From Effrenium voratum (lineage: Eukaryota > Sar > Dinophyceae > Suessiales > Symbiodiniaceae), in assembly GCA_963377175.1 (NCBI GenBank), contig CAUJNA010003024.1, forward strand, positions 124,001 through 188,000: a stretch of 64,000 nt of DNA. The letters are read 5' to 3'. How positions within the stretch are numbered: position 1 is the stretch's first letter; every line of letters starts with the position of its first letter. Below the pieces are notes generated by a model that made no database searches, was not told where the DNA came from, and saw only the letters and a list, made by a program, of their open reading frames with translations. Positions 47,313 to 58,453 of the stretch are shown piece by piece. Both the position numbers and the translations under genes were made by a program.

Positions 47313-47438
47313 TACGGTGGATGGACAAAATCCTGCACCACCCAAGACACAATGGAGGACCATTGTTTGTTGGTATTACAGGGGAATCATCATTCCCAAG
47401 GTTTCTTAGGTGGTGCATGATTTCGTCCATCCACAGTA
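47313..47438 (+). repeat. family B TIR element
   Basis: tacggtggatggacaaaatcc...gatttcgtccatccacagta. Confidence 0.65.
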
Positions 47439-47549
47439 TTAAGAAAAACAACAATGGGTCGACATGGTTTTCGTTGCTTGTCACGGGCCGTCTTGAACCC
47501 CTTAATGAGACCAAGTGATGGTTTGCCGCCTATCAACGCGCAAAACGTG

Positions 47550-47661
47550 GTTCTCACTTCCTGAGTTTCGGGACTTTCGTCACTTTTTGGGTTTGGACCA
47601 TTTTAGTGGTAAACAAGAAAGGTTCCTGGGCTTCTTTTGCCCCTTCCACTCAGGAAGTGAG
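47550..47661 (+). repeat. family F TIR element
   Basis: GTTCTCACTTCCTGAG start and ccactcaggaagtgag end. Confidence 0.65.
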
Positions 47662-48313
47662 TGTTGATGGGTCGGAAAATGCCATTGCTCCTATCACAGA
47701 GTTTCAGCTCCCGCAGCCCTGGGATCCATGGGATGAACCCCAAAGAGAACTGTCTTTGTTTTCGTGAATTCAAGAATAAACCAAACGGGAAATCACCATG
47801 TTCTGTTTGGACCATCAAATGGTTCCCTTTCTCTATCTGGGTCAGTGAACTGCCGCGGATTGTTCATGGACATCGCATCGTCCGGTTCAACTTAGGTTTT
47901 TAGGTGTTTCAGTTGGTGGTAGTTTCCATTTAACCAACAAGCTAAGCTTTTGGTAGGGGATGTGAGGACAGCCCAGTTGTGAATCATGATTGCGTATAGG
48001 AGACTGCACGGGAAGTATGCGAGGGGTCAATTTACTTGTGGTTTCAATTGAAACTGGTCCCAAAAAGGAAATGGAGGAACGCCTGCAAAAGGGTCGAACA
48101 AGCAAAGCAAGTGTGTGTTATATAAAATATCTGACGCTTTCCTTTCGCCCTGAAAAACACTCACGTGGAGTCTCCATGACCTTGAAACACCGGGTCTACT
48201 GCAAAGATTTGGGGTAACTCCCTTTTCAAACGGTCAGAAGAAGGTTTACCCCTTTTGAGCCAACCAAAAGCCGCCTACTGCAAGGAGGCCGCGTGCTTAG
48301 TCAGTGTGTCTAG

Positions 48314-48433
48314 GTCCCCCAGTAGCGCCCTTTCTCACCCCTTTTTTGGTTGGGAGAGTTTCGGTTCCCCTACTAAAATAGACTGCATAAAAAGTTGGTA
48401 GACTTATTCTATCCTCTCAAATCTGGAGGAGCT
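48314..48433 (+). repeat. family D TIR element
   Basis: Preceded by CTAG, begins GTCCCCCAG; end ctggaggagctac is mutated. Confidence 0.6.
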
Positions 48434-48479
48434 ACTATTCCACGTTCCCCGCATGGATCGCCTTCCCCTTCCCCCCGCC

Positions 48480-48690
48480 CTTCCGCGAATGCCGCCCTTC
48501 CGCGAATGCCTCGCGGCCGTTCCGCGCCTCGATCCAAAGGCGGTGGCGCCTGGTGGATTTGGCGGCGGAGCGCCCGGAGCTCTGCAGCTCCGCGGTGCTT
48601 CTGCTCCACGCCGCGCTGCCGCCCCTCGGAGCGAGCAGCTTTCACCGAGTCGAGAGCCTCGAGGATTTCTGTAAGAAACTGGAGTCAGGG
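48480..48690 (+). CDS. candidate exon, product unknown
   Basis: Very GC-rich (starts with a tandem ccgcccttccgcgaatg). One + frame reads RRWRLVDLAAERPELCSSAV and ends LEDFCKKLE; the other two + frames and one minus frame are also open. The helical, leucine-rich reading is the most protein-like. Confidence 0.32.
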
Positions 48691-48905
48691 GTTTTCTGCT
48701 TATCTTTTTTGAGAACTTCAGGGGGGTTCCGCGGTGGGTTTTGTTGGAGTCTCCCGCTTCTTTTACTGAAGCCCAGGGGTTTCCCCCCTTTTTTTTCCCC
48801 CGGAGTCTCCCTCTCGGAACTTTGGACTTTGAGGGGAGAGCTGGAGTCAGGGTTCGGTTTTTTGAAATTAAGCCCAGGGGTCTTCCTCGTTTTTTCCCTA
48901 TCCAG

Positions 48906-49016
48906 AGGCTCCCGTTTTCTTTAGGGCCCGCAAACAGCCAGGTTTTGAGGCCCCCAAACACCTCCGGGGTGCTTAATGGAGGTCGGGTCTTCCATTGAAA
49001 GCCCCAGGAGCCTCTG
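48906..49016 (+). repeat. family M inverted repeat
   Basis: ggcccgcaaacagccaggttt...ccccaggagcctctgg. The copy at 54758-54958 has the first arm inverted, showing rearrangement within the family. Confidence 0.5.
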
Positions 49017-49107
49017 GGTAGACCCTTTAAGAAAAATGTGGTTATATATGACCCGTTTATTTTGGGTATTGAGGCCATTTTTTAAGGGTCAGAAGGAGAC
49101 TTCAGGT
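49012..49107 (+). repeat. family A TIR element, left end degraded
   Basis: Right end gggtcagaaggagacttcagg is intact. Confidence 0.5.
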
Positions 49108-49596
49108 TGACTTCAACGCAGGGGTTTCCCTTTTGGGGAAAATCAACCCCTGGGTTTAAGTCTGCTTTGGGGTTGTCAAAGAATGGAACCCTGTCGCCGG
49201 GAGTCGAAGTCGCCCAGTTGAGTCGGTAGCCATGTGTTGGGTAGGGGGAGGGGGGTATGGGGTGGGCGGGGGGAGGTTGTGGAGGGTATGGAGTCAAGTC
49301 GAGATAGCTAGTCGAGTCGATCGCATGGAGTCAGAGCCCCGAATGGCCATAGGGCAACAGTTTCCATGTGGTGATAGTCATTGTTTCAGGTGGTTTTCCG
49401 CAATGGTCATTACATGTAACGGACCTTTTGATCAACTGCCATATGCAGTGGATTCGAGAGCCATGTGCTGAAACTTGCTTTCCGGGTCCCTGAACAAAGG
49501 AAATGACCAGTGGGAAGGGTCATTCCATGTCTCATTCCCTGCATCTTTGGCACCAGCAAAGAAGTCATGTAGAGGTAAGAAACCTGGTTACCCTCT

Positions 49597-49707
49597 AATG
49601 TCCACCCCGCATTAATAAACTCCAGTTTATTAGTTGGGGGGGGGGGGCGTTTCTGGGATCAGACCACTAAAGTAAACTGGGGTTGATGAATATGGGGTCA
49701 ACATTAC
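49597..49707 (+). repeat. family I TIR element
   Basis: taatgtccaccccgcattaat and its inverted match atgaatatggggtcaacatta; a 12-G run inside. Confidence 0.6.
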
Positions 49708-50519
49708 CCTGGGGTTCAAAGCACCATCAAAGCAATGAGGGTTCATATAACCACCATTGTTTACCCAAGGATTGTCATCATCCAAATTGGGTCCCTGCCA
49801 TTCTTTTAATGGGGGTTGAACCCTAGGCATTGTAGTGGCTTGCCTGGAAGCACTAGAGTCATATTATTCCGTTTGCCTCAGACTATTTCTGGCTTTGACT
49901 CGAGTCGATCGCCCAGGCAGGTTGTGGGGAGTATGGAGGGTATGATGGTTCCATTTGCATTTGCTGATTTTTGCTAGTTTCCCCTGGATTTAAAGGGAAT
50001 CGATCTTAGTCACTGGAGTATTTCCCCTCCTGGGGGAATCGATTTCACTACGGGAGATTCTTTTTTACATGTATCCGCAAATGGAAGGGTCGCCTTTTTC
50101 GTGGAGAGTTCATGGGCGTTGGCTGAGTAAGTATCAAGGCGTGAAACGGGGTTGGCAAAAAATTGGAACACCGAAGGGAGGACACCACCCAGTCGGAGTT
50201 GGAGGTGGGACACTCACACTGGAATGTATCAGTTGGCCCTTGCCAGAACCTTTCTTTGAGGCTAGTATTCCAGGTATGCCTTTCTTCTTTTTTGGGGGGG
50301 AGTCCTAAGAGACAAGTTGGACGCGTTTTGTTTTTTCTTTGTTTTCGGGCGCGGTTTGAGGGATTTATAAATATGGCAAGGTGAGAGACCGGGATATGAC
50401 AACTATAAATGTAAATGAATATAGCATTATCATGATTCACCATATAACATATATACATATGGCAAGAGACTGACCATGATATTGTATTTAAACAAATAGG
50501 GTGAGACCATGAACAAATG

Positions 50520-50850
50520 GCCAGAGCATGTATAGACTGATTTACAATGAATTAGTGATGGCCATGTTTAGTTTTTTAGACATCAGGTCCAATGTGACCA
50601 TATTCTTCGATGGCCAAGAGAGCGTGATGGAATCGACAGATTGGCAATTTCGGATCCATTGGGGCGAGAGTTCAGGTCTGGTTGGATGTGGAAGGCGCCT
50701 GCACAAACAGCCAGCTAGAGTAGCTTGCTCGCTCAAGCAAAGCAAACTCACCCATGAAGCCTTTTGCTTGGATTTGCCTGAACTCCGGGTTGCGCCCAGA
50801 TGTGAGCGGGGAACAACCACACCTTGCAGCACCACCCCCCCCCTCCCGGG
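50520..50850 (+). CDS. open frame, possible exon
   Basis: A + frame is open to the following family A element (FFDGQESVMESTDWQFRIHW in part; later KLTHEAFCLDLPELRVAP). The minus strand is also open. Not recognised. Confidence 0.28.
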
Positions 50851-51000
50851 AAACTCTAGAGTCTCCATGACCCCTAGAAAAAGGGTCCATTTGAGCCCTT
50901 AGTTTTGGGCAATGACCGACCATTTTTTTTACGGTCATGGAGACTCCTGGTAGACCAACCACACCTTACAGCACCACCTTTCCCTCCGGGAAACTCTGGA
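50816..51000 (+). repeat. family A TIR element between 40-bp direct repeats
   Basis: ccacaccttgcagcaccacc with ccctcccgggaaactct (50816-50857) is repeated as ccacaccttacagcaccacc with ccctccgggaaactct (50961-50999); the element occupies 50854-50952 between them. Confidence 0.6.
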
Positions 51001-51342
51001 CAACAGCGCTTTCACGCTTTCGGTGAGAAATTGGGTGCACCTTTTGGTCGGTGGCTTCCTCTTATCCGTGGCAAGAGTCCCCCCGAAGGGGGTGGTTTAA
51101 GCGCCGAGCAAGCCGAGTTTCTGAGTTTGTCTCAGCCCGTTGCATGGGCAATGGGACAGTGGCTTCTGGAAAGTAGAACCAACAAACTTTGGAGTGTTGA
51201 GTTTTGAATGTGGTTTGATTGTCGGTCCGATTGTTGGGTTCCTTCAATTCATCAGAGCTAAAGGGGGATTCCCTTCGGCCTCTAAAAGAGCGCTTCCATG
51301 TGAAGGCTAAGCAACATACTTGTGTGACATGATGTGACCTAA

Positions 51343-51448
51343 GTCCCCCAGTAGTGCCTTTTTTGGGGAAGGGTTCCCCTACAAAAATAGACTACAAGAA
51401 AAAGACTCTGGTACCAACTTATTCTACCCTCTCTACTGGAGGACCTAG
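51343..51448 (+). repeat. family D TIR element
   Basis: GTCCCCCAGTAGTGCC start and GGAGGACCTAG end. Confidence 0.7.
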
Positions 51449-51513
51449 TGGCATCACCCACCCCAACCTCTCCCCCCCGCCCAACTGGCTGGCGTTTGGT
51501 GCTTGAAACTGCT

Positions 51514-51656
51514 GACCCAGAATAAACCCGTCCTTTTCATTGTTAAGGGGGTGTTCCCTCCAAAAGTGGTCTGAATCCCCACCCACTAGACAGAGAAAAC
51601 GCCCCCCTACGAATAAACTGGAGTTTCATTAATCCTGGGTTAACATGAACTTGAGT
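51514..51656 (+). repeat. family I TIR element
   Basis: cagaataaacccgtccttttc...ttcattaatcctgggttaac. Confidence 0.5.
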
Positions 51657-51686
51657 TTTATTAATCCTGAGTCAACATGAACTAGT

Positions 51687-51861
51687 GGGCAACCAGGTAA
51701 AAGGGGACACCCCCCCGACAAACTCAACCGGGCAACCAGGTAAAAGGGGACACCCCCCCGACAAACTCAAACGGGCAACCAGGTAAAAGGGGACACCCCC
51801 CTGACAAACTCAACCGGGCAACCAGGTAAAAAGGGGACACCCCCCCAACAAACTCAACTCC
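51687..51861 (+). repeat. tandem repeat, four ~43-bp copies
   Basis: Unit gggcaaccaggtaaaagggg, acacccccc and acaaactcaacc. Confidence 0.85.
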
Positions 51862-51864
51862 AAT

Positions 51865-51987
51865 TCGAGGCTCTTCGCCGCCTTCTCGGCCACGCGCCTC
51901 GTGGTGGCCGCCCTCTTCCGGCCGGGGCTTTCGGGTCTCGGGTTCGATCCGTGGCTCACGGGGCGTTATTCCCAGCTGCCCGGCTAG
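51865..51987 (+). CDS. candidate exon before family D element
   Basis: + frame RLFAAFSATRLVVAALFRPG continuing to QLPG and a TAG that is itself part of the CTAG before the family D element (GTCTCACTGG). Either this is a C-terminus or the donor lies slightly upstream. GC-rich third positions; unknown product. Confidence 0.33.
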   Translation, partial: SRLFAAFSATRLVVAALFRPGLSGLGFDPWLTGRYSQLPG

Positions 51988-52105
51988 GTCTCACTGGTGC
52001 CAACTTGTACCGTTTCCTTTTTGGGGGAGATTCGGTTCCCCCACTAAAATAGACTACACAAGAAAAGGGTACCCTTATTCGAACCTCTCTATTTGGAGGA
52101 CCTAG
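51988..52105 (+). repeat. family D TIR element
   Basis: GTCTCACTGGTGCC start (diverged), GGAGGACCTAG end, interior typical. Confidence 0.65.
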
Positions 52106-52216
52106 CCAGTGGATTCCGCCCTTTTTGCAACTTTTTGTTGGGAGGGTTCCTTGTAAAGTCAACCAAGCGGAAGCACAAAGGACGCCCTTTTTTCCCGTGG
52201 AAATCCACTGGGCATC
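52106..52216 (+). repeat. family O TIR element
   Basis: ccaGTGGATTCCGCCC...gtggaaatccactgggcatc and TGAG. Family O is GT...AG on the + strand only. It directly follows the family D copy. Confidence 0.6.
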
Positions 52217-52639
52217 TGAGCATTGACTGAAGGATCTTGTTCAGTTTCCCCTGTCGGTTTGATAGAGTTTCCAGGATACTTAATGGAGGTTTAAAGGGGA
52301 AAATTGCTCAAGGATATGTTTAAGGGAAACGCAGTGATTACATTTACCTGTATCGGCAACCAAGGGAATTAAAAGCCAAACAGAAAATTGCTGGTTGTGG
52401 CAACTGGGACCCGCTGGGAGCCGTCAGGTTTACTTAGCTTCTTAGATCTTTAGTTGGTTTAGTGGTTGGGTTTCTATTTAACCCACAAGTTACACGTTTA
52501 GCAGGGGATCTGAGGACTGCCCAAATGTGTAAGTTGTTGCTCCTTTTTCAGGGCCGAAGGCAAATGGAGGTCAACAAATCACCTTCTTGCCTTCTTGGTC
52601 CTTGGGGAAGCCCGTAGAGGCGATGTGTGTTTGCGGAAA

Positions 52640-52740
52640 TACTGTGAATGGACGAAATCCATTTCGCACCACCAAAGAAACCCTGGAATGATTCGAGTCC
52701 CCAACATAAATACTAACGAACAACGGTTTTAACCATGCCC
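52640..52740 (+). repeat. family B TIR element, left part
   Basis: tactgtgaatggacgaaatcc, accaccaaagaaaccctgg. Confidence 0.5.
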
Positions 52741-53069
52741 TAAGGGTCTCGGATTTTTTTTGGGCCCTCAAAACTGGTTGTTTTCCCTTGGGCCCCTTGA
52801 GGACCGAGGGATTGGTCGGGCTCTCCATTGGAGGGTGCGGGTCCCGGTGTGCATTGGCGGGGTCATGACCCTGGTTTGAATTTGGTGCGAAATGAACCTT
52901 CTGTAGGTTGGGGGCCCTGTCAGGGTAAAAGAGTCCACCCAGTTTATTGGCCCCCACACGTTTGTTTGGTGGCTACACTGAAGACGTCCCCCAAAAAGGG
53001 CTCCCAATAGGGGGAGGATCCTTCCTGGTTGGTTGCTGGTTGGCAAGTGCCTTTCTGAGCTTTACATAG

Positions 53070-53180
53070 CTTTGGTGCATTTTGCTTGGATGTTAGGACT
53101 TTAACTTTGTGCCAACTAATGAGTTTTCCATTGAACCACTAAAAGTTAAACTTTTAGCAGAGGAGCAGAAAGCAACCGAG
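53070..53180 (+). repeat. family E element
   Basis: ctttggtgcattttgcttgg...gaggagcagaaagcaaccgag. Confidence 0.65.
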
Positions 53181-53589
53181 ATAAGGTGAATGGAGCCACA
53201 CTCAAGCGCTTCAAACATGGTACCCGAGTGAGCCGTTCCGATTTTATGTTTAAGCCATCACTGAACTGGGGAAGCTTCCTTGGTGGACCCCCTTCTGGAA
53301 TTGAAAGGGAGACGAAAGGCAACCAAATGCGTAGTCTCCAAATGGTCTCCAAAAATATGAGGATTTCCAAGCATATGTTAATTTCAGTATTTTGAGTGTG
53401 TTGTTTTTGGGCACCTCCCAACATGCTGATTTTCCTTTTGGTTTCCCTTTGAAACCACAAAAGCGGGGTACCAAAGGTGAAAAACAGGGGGCCACTCTTG
53501 AGGCTTTTCTTAGCGGGGAGAGGGGAAGGACGAACTTCGCTTGCAGCGGGACTCAACTGAGCCAAAATTTCGACCTGTGGTTTTTCTAT

Positions 53590-53803
53590 TTTCTGGCTCG
53601 TTACAACCAGCTAGGTGGCCTTTTACCGTTTCTTTTTTGGGGGAGGGTTCGGTTTTTCCCATTTCTTTGGTGCAAATTTTGCCAAGGGAGGTTAGGACTG
53701 AATAACTTTTTGCCAACTAGTGAGTTTTCCGTATTGAACCACTAAAAGTTGAACTTTTAGCAGGGGAGCAGAAAGCAACCGAGATTTTCTGGCTCGTTAC
53801 AAG
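53590..53803 (+). repeat. compound insertion with 17-bp direct repeats
   Basis: attttctggctcgttacaa occurs at 53589 and again at 53785. Between the copies are the left part of a family D element and a family E element (53665-53783). Confidence 0.55.
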
Positions 53804-53808
53804 TCTAG

Positions 53809-53923
53809 GTCCCCCAGGGCCTTTTTACCGATTTTCTTTTTTGGGGGAGATTCGGTTCCCCTACTAAAATAGACTAGAGGAAAAAGGGCACCCTTATTCT
53901 AACTTCTCCACTGGAGGGCCTAG
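53809..53923 (+). repeat. family D TIR element
   Basis: Preceded by CTAG, GTCCCCCAGGGCC start and GGAGGGCCTAG end. Confidence 0.65.
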
Positions 53924-54267
53924 AAGTGGTTTGGAACCAGGGCACGAACCATTTGGCTGTCTCCTAGGTCCCAGACCATCTCAGTGGGGTGCTTTCTCGA
54001 TCCTTTAAATGGGTGGTATGCTTGTTTGAGGGCGGCTTCCACCCACACGGCGCCTTTTTGCAGCCACCCAAATGAGCCACAATCAAAACCCGGGAAGATG
54101 AAGGTTGGTAAGGGACAATCCCAGCCATTAATAGCTGCGGCCGCCTTCTTAATGCGCCATCACTTCATGGCTTCCAATCTAAGTGCATCCCGAGATATCC
54201 CGAGGTTCTGAAAGGGATTTGTGCTTTCCATTTTCTCCCCATTCCCTTTTTGGGAACTTTTCCAAAT

Positions 54268-54371
54268 GGGTACGGGTCAAAATTAATCCACCGGGAATTG
54301 GACCGCAGGTTTTAGTCCATGTTTTCATTTACCATGGTTCCATTTGGGTTACCTATTTTTGACCCACAGCC
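54268..54371 (+). repeat. family H-like TIR element
   Basis: ggtacgggtcaaaattaatcc...acctatttttgacccacagc. Reverse complement of the element that received the LTR retrotransposon. Confidence 0.55.
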
Positions 54372-54496
54372 AAATGGAATTTGGAAAAATCAACGGGCAG
54401 AACCGCTCTCCCAGTTACCCCCGCTCCCCCCCAAAACAAAAACAGAGCGAAAAACCCACGACGCCGCGAGCCAGCCGCGCTTGACGAAATAATAAA

Positions 54497-54754
54497 CACG
54501 CCTTCCATGTGCGCGACTCTGCGCCCGTCACTGACTGCACCCCTTTGCACACGATGAGGGGAATGGTGCATATAATCTGCGAGTCATTTTTGTTTGACGA
54601 AAACTCAAATCTGTGCTGGGGTTCGTCTGAGTCGAACATGCTCGTGGTTGGTTTACATGAAGACGACCAAAGCGGCATCACCGATTTGGGGGGCGGGGAG
54701 GTTCGCACATTTCGCTGGTCTTTCAATCCTTATGCCAGATGGGGTTTCTGTTGG
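54497..54754 (+). CDS. candidate exon, product unknown
   Basis: + frame with the words GMVHIICESFLFDENSNL and MLVVGLHEDDQSGITDL, open to TAG 54752-54754; a donor GTTCGC near 54709 is possible. The minus strand is open across the same region. The + reading has alternating strands and acidic turns typical of a folded domain. Confidence 0.35.
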
Positions 54755-54757
54755 TAG

Positions 54758-54958
54758 ACACCCCGGAGGTGTTTGGGGGTCTCAAAACCTGGCCGTTTGA
54801 GGGCCCTAAATACCTCGGGAGCCTTTGGGTCAAAAAGCAAACTCCCACTGTCTCTCATCTGGGTTGCTCAAATGGAAACGTTGTCCCAAACCAGACTCCG
54901 CAGCGGCACAGCAATGGAGGGGTCGGGTCTTCCATTGAAAGCCCAAGGAGCCTCTGGG
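54758..54958 (+). repeat. family M inverted repeat
   Basis: ccccggaggtgtttgggggtc...gcccaaggagcctctggg. Confidence 0.5.
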
Positions 54959-55191
54959 GAAGATACCCTTTTTGGGGTTGATTTGGAGGGACGCCAAATG
55001 GAATCACCCATTGTTTTGGACGCCCTATGTTGGCACGTACCCGTTTGAGTTGGTGCTTTGATGGGTTACATGGTTGTTGTGTTTGTTTTTTTCCCAAATA
55101 GTTATTTCCCTTTTTGGTTTCCCTTTAAACAACAAGCAGGAAGGGGTTCCCAAAAAAGAAGGCATTGCGCAACCGCTTTGTGTTTGGACAG

Positions 55192-55255
55192 GCGTTCCAT
55201 GGCACACGTGGAGGGGGACGATGCCGGCATTCTCTTCCTGGTGCTGGGAGGACGG
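55192..55255 (+). CDS. candidate short exon
   Basis: Between a ttggacag acceptor and a GTACGG donor the + frame reads AHVEGDDAGILFLVLGG. Short but with both splice signals. The minus strand is open too. Confidence 0.33.
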
Positions 55256-55810
55256 GTACGGATCGGTCCGACTGTTGAGACATCCACCAATTCAACCCCC
55301 ATTAAAATAATTTGAGTGATGATACTCCTTCGGTACGCAAGGGGTGATATTTGACTGGCTGGGTTGAAGGGACGAGCAAGGGAGCCCGGGATGGCAATTT
55401 ACTCACGTTCCAATGGATCGCAAACGAACAAAATGTTTGAATCACATCCAGTTTTGAGGGCTTCTTCTTTGGTGATGCTTGTGGGGAATCCCAAGCGAAT
55501 CGACTGGATCTGACCTTTGGTTTCCCCTTCTTGGTCCAGGTCTGGTAAAGGTCCCAAAAGGTGATCACCTTTTTGTTCCATCTTATTTGAGGGGATGGAA
55601 CTCTGATGAGTATTGGATCCACTCAAGCGGTTGCATTCGAATTTGTTTTCAAAGGGATGTTTGGTCGGCTCGCTTAACATTCTGGGCGCCAAATCGTATC
55701 GTGTGCGTTTTCCTGGGCATTTGTTTCACACCCGGACCTAGAGGCCCAGAGGTCTGAGGGGAGCAGATTTCGCCACCGAGTCATGGGTGTAACTGACACC
55801 ATACGTCCAG

Positions 55811-55921
55811 TTTGGTCAAGGCATAGGAACTGAACTGGCAAGCGCCGAGTCAGCTGATAGTTTCTGGCACCTGCACCTGCAAAGTGTCGGGCCCAAGTGC
55901 GTGTTTGCTGTTTCCTCGAGG
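55811..55921 (+). CDS. candidate exon
   Basis: After a cgtccag acceptor the + frame reads GQGIGTELASAESADSFW and VGPKCVFAVSSR up to a GTGCCT donor. Upstream stop in frame (TAA). The minus strand is open here as well. Product unknown. Confidence 0.4.
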
Positions 55922-56171
55922 GTGCCTGTTTCGGGGTTAAGAAAAGCTTTGTTGCCCGAAGAGACCGTTTGGCCTTGTGCTTCTTCCCCTTTGCTCAGTC
56001 CCTCTGATTCCCTTTCTGTGAGGTCGGTTCCCAACCACCAAAAAGTCAACCCCGAAACAGATGTGGGCCACTGGGTCCTGGGTTTTGTTTGTGAATCCAT
56101 GCTTGCCCAAGGTTCTAAGAGGTGAACCTGTCAGTTGGCCCTTCCAAGCGAGGAAGCGTGGGAAAAGCCAT

Positions 56172-56288
56172 GGACCAGTGGCGCCCTTTTTTTCTTTTTT
56201 GGGGGAAGGGTTCCCCTTTAAACTCAACCAACCAAAAAAGGATGGATGCCCTTTTTTTTCTGGCATGGAAATCCACTTGGCATCTGAG
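56172..56288 (+). repeat. family O TIR element
   Basis: ccaGTGGCGCCC...catggaaatccacttggcatcTGAG (shown in parts). Confidence 0.55.
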
Positions 56289-56400
56289 TTCCTTTCGCCT
56301 CCAACTGCACCATGATGGACTTGGTTTTGGTTGGAAACATCGCCTGTTCGAGCATCTCCTTGAGAAGTGAGAGACCAGTCGTGGAAAACTCCCTTGCCCA
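56289..56400 (+). CDS. candidate exon between two family O elements
   Basis: 112 bp lie exactly between the AG of one family O element and the GTAGATTCC start of the next. + frame FASNCTMMDLVLVGNIACSS and on, open to the donor. Family O offers GT...AG only on +, which supports this strand, although the minus strand (LLKEMLEQAMFPTKTKSI) is open too. Confidence 0.42.
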
Positions 56401-56510
56401 GTAGATTCCGCCTGATTCCGCACTTTTTGGCCGTTTTTGGGGGAAGGGTTCCCCTCCAATCAAAAAACCGGATGCCCCTTTTTCCCTGTGGAAATCCACT
56501 GGGCATCCAA
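56401..56510 (+). repeat. family O TIR element
   Basis: GTAGATTCCGCCTG start and gtggaaatccactgggcatc, CAAG end. Confidence 0.6.
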
Positions 56511-56981
56511 GAAAAGGGAATCCCGGCGGTATCGCAGAAAGTTAGGCTGTTCAAAGGCAATTCAAACGATCCAGTTGGGCTATAAAGGGCTCGGGTTTCC
56601 CTCCATCCTCAGAACGGCATCCCTTTCCCTTGCGAGTGCGATAGGTAGGGAATGGCCTTCCGGGTATTGGGAATGAACCTATGGATTCCCTTAAAAAAAA
56701 CATAGCGGATTGCTTATGGGGAGCCAGAGATACTGAACAAAATATTAGAAAAGCAAGCAGGCAGCGCAAACCACACCAACGAAGGTATTTTGTTCGCCGG
56801 TGGCCACTGGTTTGAGTATGGCAAATCGCAGCCAAGCCTCCATCCAGCCCAGACAAGGTTGTTTGAAGGGGGTGAGCAGGAGTCTAAGCACCTGCCCGCC
56901 TTTGAGGGCAAACAGAACTATTGGCCCAATGTCCTACCATGGATCCCGGTTCCCATGCAGATTGGCTTTCCTACTGCACAG

Positions 56982-57085
56982 GTTGGAATTGGCTGCGGCT
57001 GTGGCAACGGATGCAGGCGAGGGCTGGGCCCTTGTTCCTCAAGTTATTGAGATGCTCGCAGTGATTTGGCCTTTTCAACCCCTAG
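56982..57085 (+). CDS. candidate exon before family D element
   Basis: Between an actgcacag acceptor and the GTCCCCCAG start of a family D element. + frame LELAAAVATDAGEGWALVPQ, then VIEMLAVIWPFQP. Helical, leucine/alanine-rich; third positions GC-rich. Unknown product. Confidence 0.45.
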
Positions 57086-57190
57086 GTCCCCCAGTAGTGC
57101 CCTTATCTCCCCGTTTTTGGTTGGGAGGGTTCCCCTAGTAAAACTGACAACAGAAAGAAAAAGGGTACCCCTCTCTACTGGAGGACCTAG
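57086..57190 (+). repeat. family D TIR element starting at an exon
   Basis: GTCCCCCAGTAGTGCCC start and GGAGGACCTAG end. Confidence 0.7.
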
Positions 57191-57404
57191 ACATGGTTTC
57201 TTTCAGTCCGGTTTTTTAAAGTGAAGCGGGTTCCCCAAAAGCAGCTCGTACTGGAGTAGCTGCCCCAGATAGCCGTTGGATAGTCATTACCTAGTTGCAC
57301 AGAACAGTATACGGCCATGAAGTTTGATGAGGTTTTCATTGCAACTGGTTAGTGGACACAAATACAAATTCACTCGCGTACACATAATCTACATCATGAC
57401 ATGG

Positions 57405-57503
57405 GTGTGGCTCAAAATGAATCACCTAGGGTTACGCAGGTTTTAGTCTTTGGTTCCATTTACCGTTTGGTGCCATGTTGGGCTCCATTTTTGTGAGCCA
57501 CAG
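57405..57503 (+). repeat. family H TIR element
   Basis: GTGTGGCTCAAAATG start and GAGCCACAG end. A TA microsatellite (57507-57540) follows. Confidence 0.65.
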
Positions 57504-57559
57504 CCACACATATATATACATATATATGTGTATATGTATTATAGTGTGTATATCAAGAG

Positions 57560-57655
57560 CGCCTGCACCTCCAGGGCACAAGGCTTTAGGACCCGGGAAC
57601 TTCCCAGAGGGAGCTTGCTCTCGGGACTCCCGAAAGGCCAAGGGAGTTTCCATTG
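57560..57655 (+). CDS. candidate exon before family F element
   Basis: After tcaag, + frame RTRELPRGSLLSGLPKGQ up to the GCTCAC start of a family F element. Weak; two frames are open. Confidence 0.27.
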
Positions 57656-57763
57656 GCTCACTTCCTGAGTTGATGGACTTTAGTCACTTTTTGGGCTTGG
57701 ACCATTTTAGTGGAAAATAAAAAGTTCGGGTACTTTTTTTGGCCAGTCAACTTGGGAAGTGAG
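57656..57763 (+). repeat. family F TIR element
   Basis: GCTCACTTCCTGAGTTG start and cttgggaagtgag end. Confidence 0.65.
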
Positions 57764-58029
57764 TTGGACCCACAACCAGCCAACAACTTGCAGATGGGTC
57801 GTCGCAGCAACCAAGCTTCTCAAGGGCCTCTGAGGAATTGGTCAGGGTCTCCATTGGAGGGTCCAGGGGTGTGCATTGGAGGGGTCATGACCCTTAGGGC
57901 AGGGACTTTTTCCGGGTTGTGAGCTACCTCTGAGTCAAACCATGAACCTTGGTTTTTTTTTTGTTTTTTTTTTTTTTCTCGGAGAGTTCGGGGGTTGCGA
58001 GTTGATGGTTCATATTTTTTTCCGGGTCG

Positions 58030-58211
58030 CCTCCAAAAAATCCTCGGGCGAGCTGCCCCAAAACGGTCGGCGCCTTTTCCGGAAGTCGGGGCTGAGGCGC
58101 CCAATGGCCCGGAGCGCCCAACGGCCGAGCAGCAGAAGCTGCTGGGCCTGCTGCTGGCTTTGGGCCGCCGGCCCAGCGCTTCGGAGGTCGCAACATGTTT
58201 GTGCTTCATAG
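58030..58211 (+). CDS. candidate exon ending at a family A element
   Basis: + frame APFPEVGAEAPNGPE followed by QQKLLGLLLALGRRPSASEV and CLCFI up to G at 58211; GTGCACCTGG of a family A element follows. Helical leucine-rich segment after a Pro/Glu linker. The minus strand is also open. Confidence 0.42.
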
Positions 58212-58308
58212 GTGCACCTGGAGTCTCCATGACCCTTTAAAAATGGGTCCATGAACCCATTATTTTGGGCAATCACCAACCATTTTTTAAGGGTCATGGA
58301 GAGTCTAG
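58212..58308 (+). repeat. family A TIR element starting at an exon
   Basis: GTGCACCTGGAGTCTCC start, GGAGAGTCTAG end. Confidence 0.7.
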
Positions 58309-58340
58309 GCAGAATCATGTGGATGGACACAATTTTGTTT

Positions 58341-58453
58341 TTTACTGGTTGATTAATAGGGGGGTGTCCCCTTTTAGTGGGGATTCAGAGACTTTGGGAG
58401 GGCACACCCCCCCTAATACTGGGACGGGTTTATGAATCCTGGGTCAACATTAG
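58341..58453 (+). repeat. family I TIR element
   Basis: tttactggttgattaatagg...atgaatcctgggtcaacat. Confidence 0.55.

Noticed and set aside
51930..51965. Possible tRNA B box (ggttcgatcc)
   Set aside because: No matching stems, no A box upstream at the right distance; the region reads better as an exon-like island.
55937..56560. A 207-codon minus-strand frame
   Set aside because: It runs through two family O TIR elements; only the non-repeat islands within it are plausible coding sequence.
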